Assembly (NCBI RefSeq): GCF_036711975.1 | Contig: NC_091971.1 | Coordinates: 26,233,501-26,297,500, forward strand | Direction: 5' to 3' | Length of the DNA: 64,000 nucleotides | Origin: Onthophagus taurus | Lineage: Eukaryota; Arthropoda; Insecta; Coleoptera; Scarabaeidae | In this document: piece after piece, positions 1 to 15,600 of the stretch | Position numbering within the stretch: position 1 is the stretch's first letter | How the letters are laid out: each line of letters begins with the position of its first letter | The notes under the pieces: generated by a model | What the model was told of the DNA's origin: nothing | The model's input: only the letters and a program-made list of their open reading frames with translations | The model's database searches: none | Translations under genes and position numbers: made by a program

Positions 1-3000
1 ATTCTCCACACTGATGCATCTGGGAGCAAAAATGTTAGAGACCATTACGTTACGGGTACAATTTGCTACAATTTTTGTAGTACAAGTTTTTCTGTATTAT
101 GCTCCGGATACCGTTTTTTTTCAACACTCTTCTATTTTACATATTCTTGAAAAATTCTCGATATTGATGCTTCTGGGAGCAAAAATGTTACAGACCATTA
201 CGTTAAGGGTACAATTTGCTACAATTTTTGTAGTACAAGTTTTTCTGTATTATGCTCCGGATACCGTTTTTTTTCAACACTCTTCTATTGTACACATTCT
301 TGAAAAATTCTCGATATTGATGCATCTGGGAGCAAAAATGTTACAGACCATTACGTTAAGGGTACAATTTGCTGCAATTTTTGTAGTAAAAGTTTTTCTG
401 TATTATGCTCCGGATATAGTTTTTTTTCAACACTTCTATTTTACACATTCTTGAAAAATTCTCCACACTGATGCATCTGGGAGCAAAAATGTTACAGACC
501 ATTACGTTAAGGGTACAATTTGCTACAACTTTTGTAGTACAAGTTTTTCTGTATTATGCTCCGGATACCGTTTTTTTTCAACACTCTTCTATTTTACACA
601 TTCTTGAAAAATTCTCGATATTGATGCATCTGGGAGCAAAAATGTTACAGACCATTACGTTAAGGGTACAATTTGCTACAATTTTTGTAGTACAAGTTTT
701 TCTGTATTATGCTCCGGATACCGTTTTTTTTCAACACTCTTCTATTTTACACATTCTTGAAAAATTCTCGATATTGATGCATCTGGGGGCAAAAATGTTA
801 CAGACCATTACGTTAAGGGTACAATTTGCTACAATTTTTGTAGTAAACGTTTTTCTGTATTATGCTCCGGATATCGTTTTTTTTCAACACTCTTCTATTT
901 TACACATTCTTGAAAAATTCTCCACACTGATGCATCTGGGAGCAAAAATGTTAGAGACCATTACGTTACGGGTACAATTTGCTACAATTTTTGTAGTACA
1001 AGTTTTTCTGTATTATGCTCCGGATACCGTTTTTTTTCAACACTCTTCTATTTTACACATTCTTGAAAAATTCTCGATATTGACGCATCTGGGAGCAGAA
1101 ATGTTACAGACCATTACGTTAAGGGTACAATTTGCTACAATTTTTGTAGTACAAGTTTTTCTGTATTATGCTCCGGATACCGTTTTTTTTCAACACTCTT
1201 CTATTTTACACATTCTTGAAAAATTCTCGATATTGATGCATCTGGGAGCAAAAATGTTACAGACCATTACGTTAAGGGTACAATTTGCTACAATTTTATT
1301 AGTAAAAGTTTTTCTGTATTATGCTCCGGATATCGTTTTTTTTCAACACTCTTCTATTTTACACATTCTTGAAAAATTCTCCACACTGATGCATCTGGGA
1401 GCAAAAATGTTACAGACCATTACGTTAAGGGTACAATTTGCTACAATTTTTGTTGTACTAGTTTTTCTGTATTATGCTGCGGATACCGTTTTTTTTCAAC
1501 ACTCTTCTATTTTACACATTCTTGAAAAATTCTCCACACTGATGCATCTGGGAGCAAAAATGTTAGAGACCATTACGTTACGGGTACAATTTGCTACAAT
1601 TTTTGTAGTACAAGTTTTTCTGTATTATGCTCCGGATACCGTTTTTTTTCAACACTCTTCTATTTTACATATTCTTGAAAAATTCTCGATATTGATGCTT
1701 CTGGGAGCAAAAATGTTACAGACCATTACGTTAAGGGTACAATTTGCTACAATTTTTGTACTACAAGTTTTTCTGTATTATGCTCCGGATACCGTTTTTT
1801 TTCAACACTCTTCTATTTTACACATTCTTGAAAAATTCTCGATATTGATGCATCTGGGGGCAAAAATGTGACAGACCATTACGTTAAGGGTACAATTTGC
1901 TACAATTTTTGTAGTACAAGTTTTTCTGTATTATGCTCCGGATACCGTTTTTTTTCAACACTCTTCTATTGTACACATTCTTGAAAAATTCTCGATATTG
2001 ATGCATCTGGGAGCAAAAATGTTACAGACCATTACGTTAAGGGTACAATTTGCTACAATTTTTGTAGTAAAAGTTTTTCTGTATTATGCTCCGGATATAG
2101 TTTTTTTTCAACACTTCTATTTTACACATTCTTGAAAAATTCTCCACACTGATGCATCTGGGAGCAAAAATGTTACAGACCATTACGTTAAGGGTACAAT
2201 TTGCTACAACTTTTGTAGTACAAGTTTTTCTGTATTATGCTCCGGATACCGTTTTTTTTCAACACTCTTCTATTTTACACATTCTTGAAAAATTCTCCAC
2301 ACTGATGCATCTGGGAGCAAAAATGTTAGAGACCATTACGTTACGGGTACAATTTGCTACAATTTTTGTAGTACAAGTTTTTCTGTATTATGCTCCGGAT
2401 ACCGTTTTTTTTCAACACTCTTCTATTTTACACATTCTTGAAAAATTCTCGATATTGATGCATCTGGGAGCAAAAATGTTACAGACCATTACGTTAAGGG
2501 TACAATTTGCTACAATTTTTGTAGTAAAAGTTTTTCTGTATTATGCTCCGGATATCGTTTTTTTTCAACACTCTTCTATTTTACACATTCTTGAAAAATT
2601 CTCCACACTGATGCATCTGGGAGCAAAAATGTTAGAGACCATTACGTTACGGGTACAATTTGCTACAATTTTTGTAGTACAAGTTTTTCTGTATTATGCT
2701 CCGGATACCGTTTTTTTTCAACACTCTTCTATTTTACACATTCTTGAAAAATTCTCGATATTGATGCATCTGGGAGCAAAAATGTTACAGACCATTACGT
2801 TAAGGGTACAATTTGCTACAATTTTATTAGTAAAAGTTTTTCTGTATTATGCTCCGGATATCGTTTTTTTTCAACACTCTTCTATTTTACACATTCTTGA
2901 AAAATTCTCCACACTGATGCATCTGGGAGCAAAAATGTTACAGACCATTACGTTACGGGTACAATTTGCTACAATTTTTGTTGTACAAGTTTTTCTGTAT

Positions 3001-6000
3001 TATGCTCCGGATACCGTTTTTTTTCAACACTCTTCTATTTTACACATTCTTGAAAAATTCTCCACACTGATGCATCTGGGAGCAAAAATGTTAGAGACCA
3101 TTACGTTACGGGTACAATTTGCTACAATTTTTGTAGTACAAGTTTTTCTGTATTATGCTCGGGATACCGTTTTTTTTCAACACTCTTCTATTTTACATAT
3201 TCTTGAAAAATTCTCGATATTGATGCTTCTGGGAGCAAAAATGTTACAGACCATTACGTTAAGGGTACAATTTGCTACAATTTTTGTACCACAAGTTTTT
3301 CTGTATTATGCTCCGGATACCGTTTTTTTTCAACACTCTTCTATTTTACACATTCTTGAAAAATTCTCCACACTGATGCATCTGGGAGCAAAAATGTTAG
3401 AGACCATTACGTTACGGGTACAATTTGCTACAATTTTTGTAGTACAAGTTTTTCTGTATTATGCTCCGGATACCGTTTTTTTTCAACACTCTTCTATTTT
3501 ACACATTCTTGAAAAATTCTCGATATTGATGCATCTGGGAGCAAAAATGTTACAGATCATTACGTTAAGGGTACAATTTGCTACAATTTTTGTAGTACAA
3601 GTTTTTCTGTATTATGCTCCGGATACCGTTTTTTTTCAACACTCTTCTATTTTACACATTCTTGAAAAATTCTCCACACTGATGCATCTGGGAGCAAAAA
3701 TGTTAGAGACCATTACGTTACGGGTACAATTTGCTACAATTTTTGTAGTACAAGTTTTTCTGTATTATGCTCCGGATACCGTTTTTTTTCAACACTCTTC
3801 TATTTTACACATTCTTGAAAAATTCTCGATATTGATGCATCTGGGAGCAAAAATGTTACAGACCATTACGTTAAGGGTACAATTTGCTACAATTTTTGTA
3901 GTAAAAGTTTTTCTGTATTATGCTCCGGATATCGTTTTTTTTCAACACTCTTCTATTTTACACATTCTTGAAAAATTCTCCACACTGATGCATCTGGGAG
4001 CAAAAATGTTAGAGACCATTACGTTACGGGTACAATTTGCTACAATTTTTGTAGTACAAGTTTTTCTGTATTATGCTCCGGATACCGTTTTTTTTCAACA
4101 CTCTTCTATTTTACATATTCTTGAAAAATTCTCGATATTGATGCTTCTGGGAGCAAAAATGTTACAGACCATTACGTTAAGGGTACAATTTGCTACAATT
4201 TTTGTACTACAAGTTTTTCTGTATTATGCTCCGGATACCGTTTTTTTTCAACACTCTTCTATTTTACACATTCTTGAAAAATTCTCGATATTGATGCATC
4301 TGGGGGCAAAAATGTGACAGACCATTACGTTAAGGGTACAATTTGCTACAATTTTTGTAGTACAAGTTTTTCTGTATTATGCTCCGGATACCGTTTTTTT
4401 TCAACACTCTTCTATTGTACACATTCTTGAAAAATTCTCGATATTGATGCATCTGGGAGCAAAAATGTTACAGACCATTACGTTAAGGGTACAATTTGCT
4501 ACAATTTTTGTAGTAAAAGTTTTTCTGTATTATGCTCCGGATATAGTTTTTTTTCAACACTTCTATTTTACACATTCTTGAAAAATTCTCCACACTGATG
4601 CATCTGGGAGCAAAAATGTTACAGACCATTACGTTAAGGGTACAATTTGCTACAACTTTTGTAGTACAAGTTTTTCTGTAATATGCTCCGGATACCGTTT
4701 TTTTTCAACACTCTTCTATTTTACACATTCTTGAAAAATTCTCCACACTGATGCATCTGGGAGCAAAAATGTTAGAGACCATTACGTTACGGGTACAATT
4801 TGCTACAATTTTTGTAGTACAAGTTTTTCTGTATTATGCTCCGGATACCGTTTTTTTTCAACACTCTTCTATTTTACACATTCTTGAAAAATTCTCGATA
4901 TTGATGCATCTGGGAGCAAAAATGTTACAGACCATTACGTTAAGGGTACAATTTGCTACAATTTTTGTAGTAAAAGTTTTTCTGTATTATGCTCCGGATA
5001 TCGTTTTTTTTCAACACTCTTCTATTTTACACATTCTTGAAAAATTCTCCACACTGATGCATCTGGGAGCAAAAATGTTAGAGACCATTACGTTACGGGT
5101 ACAATTTGCTACAATTTTTGTAGTACAAGTTTTTCTGTATTATGCTCCGGATACCGTTTTTTTTCAACACTCTTCTATTTTACACATTCTTGAAAAATTC
5201 TCGATATTGATGCATCTGGGAGCAAAAATGTTACAGACCATTACGTTAAGGGTACAATTTGCTACAATTTTTGTAGTAAAAGTTTTTCTGTATTATGCTC
5301 CGGATATCGTTTTTTTTCAACACTCTTCTATTTTACACATTCTTGAAAAATTCTCCACACTGATGCATCTGGGAGCAAAAATGTTAGAGACCATTACGTT
5401 ACGGGTACAATTTGCTACAATTTTTGTAGTACAAGTTTTTCTGTATTATGCTCCGGATACCGTTTTTTTTCAACACTCTTCTATTTTACACATTCTTGAA
5501 AAATTCTCGATATTGATGCATCTGGGAGCAAAAATGTTACAGACCATTACGTTACGGGTACAATTTGCTACAATTTTTGTAGTACAAGTTTTTCTGTATT
5601 ATGCTCGGGATACCGTTTTTTTTCAACACTCTTCTATTTTAGATATTCTTGAAAAATTCTCGATATTGATGCTTCTGGGAGCAAAAATGTTACAGACCAT
5701 TACGTTAAGGGTACAATTTGCTACAATTTTTGTACTACAAGTTTTTCTGTATTATGCTCCGGATACCGTTTTTTTTCAACACTCTTCTATTTTACACATT
5801 CTTGAAAAATTCTCCACACTGATGCATCTGGGAGCAAAAATGTTAGAGACCATTACGTTACGGGTACAATTTGCTACAATTTTTGTAGTACAAGTTTTTC
5901 TGTATTATGCTCCGGATACCGTTTTTTTTCAACACTCTTCTATTTTACACATTCTTGAAAAATTCTCGATATTGATGCATCTGGGAGCAAAAATGTTACA

Positions 6001-9000
6001 GATCATTACGTTAAGGGTACAATTTGCTACAATTTTTGTAGTACAAGTTTTTCTGTATTATGCTCCGGATACCGTTTTTTTTCAACACTCTTCTATTTTA
6101 CACATTCTTGAAAAATTCTCGATATTGATGCATCTGGGGGCAAAAATGTTACAGACCATTACGTTAAGGGTACAATTTGCTACAATTTTTGTAGTAAACG
6201 TTTTTCTGTATTATGCTCCGGATATCGTTTTTTTTCAACACTCTTCTATTTTACACATTCTTGAAAAATTCTCCACACTGATGCATCTGGGAGCAAAAAT
6301 GTTAGAGACCATTACGTTACGGGTACAATTTGCTACAATTTTTGTAGTACAAGTTTTTCTGTATTATGCTCCGGATACCGTTTTTTTTCAACACTCTTCT
6401 ATTTTACACATTCTTGAAAAATTCTCGATATTGACGCATCTGGGAGCAGAAATGTTACAGACCATTACGTTAAGGGTACAATTTGCTACAATTTTTGTAG
6501 TACAAGTTTTTCTGTATTATGCTCCGGATACCGTTTTTTTTCAACACTCTTCTATTTTACACATTCTTGAAAAATTCTCGATATTGATGCATCTGGGAGC
6601 AAAAATGTTACAGACCATTACGTTAAGGGTACAATTTGCTACAATTTTATTAGTAAAAGTTTTTCTGTATTATGCTCCGGATATCGTTTTTTTTCAACAC
6701 TCTTCTATTTTACACATTCTTGAAAAATTCTCCACACTGATGCATCTGGGAGCAAAAATGTTAGAGACCATTACGTTACGGGTACAATTTGCTACAATTT
6801 TTGTAGTACAAGTTTTTCTGTATTATGCTCCGGATACCGTTTTTTTTCAACACTCTTCTATTTTACATATTCTTGAAAAATTCTCCACACTGATGCATCT
6901 GGGAGCAAAAATGTTAGAGACCATTACGTTACGGGTACAATTTGCTACAATTTTTGTAGTACAAGTTTTTCTGTATTATGCTGCGGATACCGTTTTTTTT
7001 CAACACTCTTCTATTTTACACATTCTTGAAAAATTCTCCACACTGATGCATCTGGGAGCAAAAATGTTAGAGACCATTACGTTACGGGTACAATTTGCTA
7101 CAATTTTTGTAGTACAAGTTTTTCTGTATTATGCTCCGGATACCGTTTTTTTTCAACACTCTTCTATTTTACACATTCTTGAAAAATTCTCGATATTGAT
7201 GCATCTGGGAGCAAAAATGTTACAGACCATTACGTTAAGGGTACAATTTGCTACAATTTTTGTAGTAAAAGTTTTTCTGTATTATGCTCCGGATATCGTT
7301 TTTTTTCAACACTCTTCTATTTTACACATTCTTGAAAAATTCTCCACACTGATGCATCTGGGAGCAAAAATGTTACAGACCATTACGTTACGGGTACAAT
7401 TTGCTACAATTTTTGTAGTACAAGTTTTTCTGTATTATGCTCCGGATACCGTTTTTTTTCAACACTCTTCTATTTTACACATTCTTGAAAAATTCTCGAT
7501 ATTGATGCATCTGGGAGCAAAAATGTTACAGACCATTACGTTAAGGGTACAATTTGCTACAATTTTATTAGTAAAAGTTTTTCTGTATTATGCTCCGGAT
7601 ATCGTTTTTTTTCAACACTCTTCTATTTTACACATTCTTGAAAAATTCTCCACACTGATGCATCTGGGAGCAAAAATGTTACAGACCATTACGTTACGGG
7701 TACAATTTGCTACAATTTTTGTTGTACAAGTTTTTCTGTATTATGCTCCGGATACCGTTTTTTTTTCAACACTCTTCTATTTTACACATTCTTGAAAAAT
7801 TCTCCACACTGATGCATCTGGGAGCAAAAATGTTAGAGACCATTACGTTAAGGGTACAATTTGCTACAATTTTTGTACTACAAGTTTTTCTGTATTATGC
7901 TCCGGATACCGTTTTTTTTCAACACTCTTCTATTTTACACATTCTTGAAAAATTCTCCACACTGATGCATCTGGGAGCAAAAATGTTAGAGACCATTACG
8001 TTACGGGTACAATTTGCTACAATTTTTGTAGTACAAGTTTTTCTGTATTATGCTCCGGATACCGTTTTTTTTCAACACTCTTCTATTTTACACATTCTTG
8101 AAAAATTCTCGATATTGATGCATCTGGGAGCAAAAATGTTACAGATCATTACGTTAAGGGTACAATTTGCTACAATTTTTGTAGTACAAGTTTTTCTGTA
8201 TTATGCTCCGGATACCGTTTTTTTTCAACACTCTTCTATTTTACACATTCTTGAAAAATTCTCGATATTGATGCATCTGGGGGCAAAAATGTTACAGACC
8301 ATTACGTTAAGGGTACAATTTGCTACAATTTTTGTAGTAAACGTTTTTCTGTATTATGCTCCGGATATCGTTTTTTTTCAACACTCTTCTATTTTACACA
8401 TTCTTGAAAAATTCTCCACACTGATGCATCTGGGAGCAAAAATGTTAGAGACCATTACGTTACGGGTACAATTTGCTACAATTTTTGTAGTACAAGTTTT
8501 TCTGTATTATGCTCCGGATACCGTTTTTTTTCAACACTCTTCTATTTTACACATTCTTGAAAAATTCTCGATATTGACGCATCTGGGAGCGGAAATGTTA
8601 CAGACCATTACGTTAAGGGTACAATTTGCTACAATTTTTGTAGTACAAGTTTTTCTGTATTATGCTCCGGATACCGTTTTTTTTCAACACTCTTCTATTT
8701 TACACATTCTTGAAAAATTCTCGATATTGATGCATCTGGGAGCAAAAATGTTACAGACCATTACGTTAAGGGTACAATTTGCTACAATTTTATTAGTAAA
8801 AGTTTTTCTGTATTATGCTCCGGATATCGTTTTTTTTCAACACTCTTCTATTTTACACATTCTTGAAAAATTCTCCACACTGATGCATCTGGGAGCAAAA
8901 ATGTTACAGACCATTACGTTACGGGTACAATTTGCTACAATTTTTGTTGTACAAGTTTTTCTGTATTATGCTGCGGATACCGTTTTTTTTCAACACTCTT

Positions 9001-9645
9001 CTATTTTACACATTCTTGAAAAATTCTCCACACTGATGCATCTGGGAGCAAAAATGTTAGAGACCATTACGTTACGGGTACAATTTGCTACAATTTTTGT
9101 AGTACAAGTTTTTCTGTATTATGCTCCGGATACCGTTTTTTTTCAACACTCTTCTATTTTACATATTCTTGAAAAATTCTCGATATTGATGCTTCTGGGA
9201 GCAAAAATGTTACAGACCATTACGTTAAGGGTACAATTTGCTACAATTTTTGTACTACAAGTTTTTCTGTATTATGCTCCGGATACCGTTTTTTTTCAAC
9301 ACTCTTCTATTTTACACATTCTTGAAAAATTCTCGATATTGATGCATCTGGGGGCAAAAATGTGACAGACCATTACGTTAAGGGTACAATTTGCCACAAT
9401 TTTTGTAGTACAAGTTTTTCTGTATTATGCTCCGGATACCGTTTTTTTTCAACACTCTTCTATTGTACACATTCTTGAAAAATTCTCGATATTGATGCAT
9501 CTGGGAGCAAAAATGTTACAGACCATTACGTTAAGGGTACAATTTGCTACAATTTTTGTAGTAAAAGTTTTTCTGTATTATGCTCCGGATATAGTTTTTT
9601 TTCAACACTTCTATTTTACACATTCTTGAAAAATTCTCCACACTG

Positions 9646-12600
9646 ATGCATCTGGGAGCAAAAATGTTACAGACCATTACGTTAAGGGTACAATTTGCTA
9701 CAACTTTTGTAGTACAAGTTTTTCTGTATTATGCTCCGGATACCGTTTTTTTTCAACACTCTTCTATTTTACACATTCTTGAAAAATTCTCCACACTGAT
9801 GCATCTGGGAGCAAAAATGTTAGAGACCATTACGTTACGGGTACAATTTGCTACAATTTTTGTACTACAAGTTTTTCTGTATTATGCTCCGGATACCGTT
9901 TTTTTTCAACACTCTTCTATTTTACACATTCTTGAAAAATTCTCGATATTGATGCATCTGGGGGCAAAAATGTGACAGACCATTACGTTAAGGGTACAAT
10001 TTGCTACAATTTTTGTAGTACAAGTTTTTCTGTATTATGCTCCGGATACCGTTTTTTTTCAACACTCTTCTATTGTACACATTCTTGAAAAATTCTCGAT
10101 ATTGATGCATCTGGGAGCAAAAATGTTACAGACCATTACGTTAAGGGTACAATTTGCTACAATTTTTGTACTACAAGTTTTTCTGTATTATGCTCCGGAT
10201 ACCGTTTTTTTTCAACATTCTTCTATTTTACACATTCTTGAAAAATTCTCGATATTGATGCGTCTGGGGGCAAAAATGTGACAGACCATTACGTTAAGGG
10301 TACAATTTGCTACAATTTTTGTAGTACAAGTTTTTCTGTATTATGCTCCGGATACCGTTTTTTTTCAACACTCTTCTATTGTACACATTCTTGAAAAATT
10401 CTCGATATTGATGCATCTGGGAGCAAAAATGTTACAGACCATTACGTTAAGGGTACAATTTGCTACAATTTTTGTAGTAAAAGTTTTTCTGTATTATGCT
10501 CCGGATATAGTTTTTTTTCAACACTTCTATTTTACACATTCTTGAAAAATTCTCCACACTGATGCATCTGGGAGCAAAAATGTTACAGACCATTACGTTA
10601 AGGGTACAATTTGCTACAACTTTTGTTGTACAAGTTTTTCTGTATTATGCTCCGGATACCGTTTTTCTTCAACACTCTTCTATTTTACACATTCTTGAAA
10701 AATTCTCCACACTGATGCATCTGGGAGCAAAAATGTTAGAGACCATTACGTTACGGGTACAATTTGCTACAATTTTTGTAGTACAAGTTTTTCTGTATTA
10801 TGCTCCGGATACCTTTTTTTTTCAACACTCTTCTATTTTACACATTCTTGAAAAATTCTCGATATTGATGCATCTGGGAGCAAAAATGTTAGAGACCATT
10901 ACGTTACGGGTGCAATTTGCTACAATTTTTGTAGTACAAGTTTTTCTGTATTATGCTCCGGATACCGTTTTTTTTCAACACTCTTCTATTTTACATATTC
11001 TTGAAAAATTCTCGATATTGATGCTTCTGGGAGCAAAAATGTTACAGACCATTACGTTAAGGGTACAATTTGCTACAATTTTTGTACTACAAGTTTTTCT
11101 GTATTATGCTCCGGATACCGTTTTTTTTCAACACTCTTCTATTTTACACATTCTTGAAAAATTCTCGATATTGATGCATCTGGGGGCAAAAATGTGACAG
11201 ACCATTACGTTAAGGGTACAATTTGCTACAATTTTTGTAGTACAAGTTTTTCTGTATTATGCTCCGGATACCGTTTTTTTTCAACACTCTTCTATTGTAC
11301 ACATTCTTGAAAAATTCTCGATATTGATGCATCTGGGAGCAAAAATGTTACAGACCATTACGTTAAGGGTACAATTTGCTACAATTTTTGTAGTAAAAGT
11401 TTTTCTGTATTATGCTCCGGATATAGTTTTTTTTCAACACTTCTATTTTACACATTCTTGAAAAATTCTCCACACTGATGCATCTGGGAGCAAAAATGTT
11501 ACAGACCATTACGTTAAGGGTACAATTTGCTACAACTTTTGTAGTACAAGTTTTTCTGTATTATGCTCCGGATACCGTTTTTTTTCAACACTCTTCTATT
11601 TTACACATTCTTGAAAAATTCTCCACACTGATGCATCTGGGAGCAAAAATGTTAGAGACCAGTACGTTACGGGTACAATTTGCTACAATTTTTGTAGTAC
11701 AAGTTTTTCTGTATTATGCTCCGGATACCGGTTTTTTTCAACACTCTTCTATTTTACACATTCTTGAAAAATTCTCGATATTGATGCATCTGGGAGCAAA
11801 AATGTTACAGACCATTACGTTAAGGGTACAATTTGCTACAATTTTTGTAGTAAAAGTTTTTCTGTATTATGCTCCGGATATCGTTTTTTTTCAACACTCT
11901 TCTATTTTACACATTCTTGAAAAATTCTCCACACTGATGCATCTGGGAGCAAAAATGTTAGAGACCATTACGTTACGGGTACAATTTGCTACAATTTTTG
12001 TAGTACAAGTTTTTCTGTATTATGCTCCGGATACCGTTTTTTTTCAACACTCTTCTATTTTACACATTCTTGAAAAATTCTCGATATTGATGCATCTGGG
12101 AGCAAAAATGTTACAGACCATTACGTTAAGGGTACAATTTGCTACAATTTTTGTAGTAAAAGTTTTTCTGTATTATGCTCCGGATATCGTTTTTTTTCAA
12201 CACTCTTCTATTTTACACATTCTTGAAAAATTCTCCACACTGATGCATCTGGGAGCAAAAATGTTACAGACCATTACGTTAAGGGTACAATTTGCTACAA
12301 CTTTTGTAGTACAAGTTTTTCTGTATTATGCTCCGGATACCGTTTTTTTTCAACACTCTTCTATTTTACACATTCTTGAAAAATTCTCCACACTGATGCA
12401 TCTGGGAGCAAAAATGTTAGAGACCATTACGTTACGGGTACAATTTGCTACAATTTTTGTACTACAAGTTTTTCTGTATTATGCTCCGGATACCGTTTTT
12501 TTTCAACACTCTTCTATTTTACACATTCTTGAAAAATTCTCGATATTGATGCATCTGGGGGCAAAAATGTGACAGACCATTACGTTAAGGGTACAATTTG

Positions 12601-15600
12601 CTACAATTTTTGTAGTACAAGTTTTTCTGTATTATGCTCCGGATACCGTTTTTTTTCAACACTCTTCTATTGTACACATTCTTGAAAAATTCTCGATATT
12701 GATGCATCTGGGAGCAAAAATGTTACAGACCATTACGTTAAGGGTACAATTTGCTACAATTTTTGTACTACAAGTTTTTCTGTATTATGCTCCGGATACC
12801 GTTTTTTTTCAACATTCTTCTATTTTACACATTCTTGAAAAATTCTCGATATTGATGCATCTGGGGGCAAAAATGTGACAGACCATTACGTTAAGGGTAC
12901 AATTTGCTACAATTTTTGTAGTACAAGTTTTTCTGTATTATGCTCCGGATACCGTTTTTTTTCAACACTCTTCTATTGTACACATTCTTGAAAAATTCTC
13001 GATATTGATGCATCTGGGAGCAAAAATGTTACAGACCATTACGTTAAGGGTACAATTTGCTACAATTTTTGTAGTAAAAGTTTTTCTGTATTATGCTCCG
13101 GATATAGTTTTTTTTCAACACTTCTATTTTACACATTCTTGAAAAATTCTCCACACTGATGCATCTGGGAGCAAAAATGTTACAGACCATTACGTTAAGG
13201 GTACAATTTGCTACAACTTTTGTTGTACAAGTTTTTCTGTATTATGCTCCGGATACCGTTTTTCTTCAACACTCTTCTATTTTACACATTCTTGAAAAAT
13301 TCTCCACACTGATGCATCTGGGAGCAAAAATGTTAGAGACCATTACGTTACGGGTACAATTTGCTACAATTTTTGTAGTACAAGTTTTTCTGTATTATGC
13401 TCCGGATACCTTTTTTTTTCAACACTCTTCTATTTTACACATTCTTGAAAAATTCTCGATATTGATGCATCTGGGAGCAAAAATGTTACAGACCATTACG
13501 TTAAGGGTACAATTTGCTACAATTTTTGTAGTAAAAGTTTTTCTGTATTATGCTCCGGATATCGTTTTTTTTCAACACTCTTCTATTTTACACATTCTTG
13601 AAAAATTCTCCACACTGATGCATCTGGGAGCAAAAATGTTAGAGACCATTACGTTACGGGTGCAATTTGCTACAATTTTTGTAGTACAAGTTTTTCTGTA
13701 TTATGCTCCGGATACCGTTTTTTTTCAACACTCTTCTATTTTACATATTCTTGAAAAATTCTCGATATTGATGCTTCTGGGAGCAAAAATGTTACAGACC
13801 ATTACGTTAAGGGTACAATTTGCTACAATTTTTGTACTACAAGTTTTTCTGTATTATGCTCCGGATACCGTTTTTTTTCAACACTCTTCTATTTTACACA
13901 TTCTTGAAAAATTCTCGATATTGATGCATCTGGGGGCAAAAATGTGACAGACCATTACGTTAAGGGTACAATTTGCTACAATTTTTGTAGTACAAGTTTT
14001 TCTGTATTATGCTCCGGATACCGTTTTTTTTCAACACTCTTCTATTGTACACATTCTTGAAAAATTCTCGATATTGATGCATCTGGGAGCAAAAATGTTA
14101 CAGACCATTACGTTAAGGGTACAATTTGCTACAATTTTTGTAGTAAAAGTTTTTCTGTATTATGCTCCGGATATAGTTTTTTTTCAACACTTCTATTTTA
14201 CACATTCTTGAAAAATTCTCCACACTGATGCATCTGGGAGCAAAAATGTTACAGACCATTACGTTAAGGGTACAATTTGCTACAACTTTTGTAGTACAAG
14301 TTTTTCTGTATTATGCTCCGGATACCGTTTTTTTTCAACACTCTTCTATTTTACACATTCTTGAAAAATTCTCCACACTGATGCATCTGGGAGCAAAAAT
14401 GTTAGAGACCAGTACGTTACGGGTACAATTTGCTACAATTTTTGTAGTACAAGTTTTTCTGTATTATGCTCCGGATACCGGTTTTTTTCAACACTCTTCT
14501 ATTTTACACATTCTTGAAAAATTCTCGATATTGATGCATCTGGGAGCAAAAATGTTACAGACCATTACGTTAAGGGTACAATTTGCTACAATTTTTGTAG
14601 TAAAAGTTTTTCTGTATTATGCTCCGGATATCGTTTTTTTTCAACACTCTTCTATTTTACACATTCTTGAAAAATTCTCCACACTGATGCATCTGGGAGC
14701 AAAAATGTTAGAGACCATTACGTTACGGGTACAATTTGCTACAATTTTTGTAGTACAAGTTTTTCTGTATTATGCTCCGGATACCGTTTTTTTTCAACAC
14801 TCTTCTATTTTACACATTCTTGAAAAATTCTCGATATTGATGCATCTGGGAGCAAAAATGTTACAGACCATTACGTTAAGGGTACAATTTGCTACAATTT
14901 TTGTAGTAAAAGTTTTTCTGTATTATGCTCCGGATATCGTTTTTTTTCAACACTCTTCTATTTTACACATTCTTGAAAAATTCTCCACACTGATGCATCT
15001 GGGAGCAAAAATGTTAGAGACCATTACGTTACGGGTACAATTTGCTACAATTTTTGTAGTACAAGTTTTTCTGTATTATGCTCCGGATACCGTTTTTTTT
15101 CAACACTCTTCTATTTTACATATTCTTGAAAAATTCTCGATATTGATGCTTCTGGGAGCAAAAATGTTACAGACCATTACGTTAAGGGTACAATTTGCTA
15201 CAATTTTTGTACTACAAGTTTTTCTGTATTATGCTCCGGATACCGTTTTTTTCAACACTCTTCTATTTTACACATTCTTGAAAAATTCTCGATATTGATG
15301 CATCTGGGGGCAAAAATGTGACAGACCATTACGTTAAGGGTACAATTTGCTACAATTTTTGTAGTACAAGTTTTTCTGTATTATGCTCCGGATACCGTTT
15401 TTTTTCAACACTCTTCTATTTTACACATTCTTGAAAAATTCTCGATATAGACGCATCTGGGAGCAGAAATGTTACAGACCATTACGTTAAGGGTACAATT
15501 TGCTACAATTTTTGTAGTACAAGTTTTTCTGTATTATGCTCCGGATACCGTTTTTTTTCAACACTCTTCTATTTTACACATTCTTGAAAAATTCTCGATA

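Noticed and set aside
4751..7795. 1014-codon open frame (and similar long frames throughout the satellite) as a repetitive protein gene
   Set aside because: It is the 51-codon stop-free satellite monomer read through about 20 copies. It begins and ends wherever a variant monomer carries a stop or indel; there is no distinct promoter, start context or non-repetitive end.
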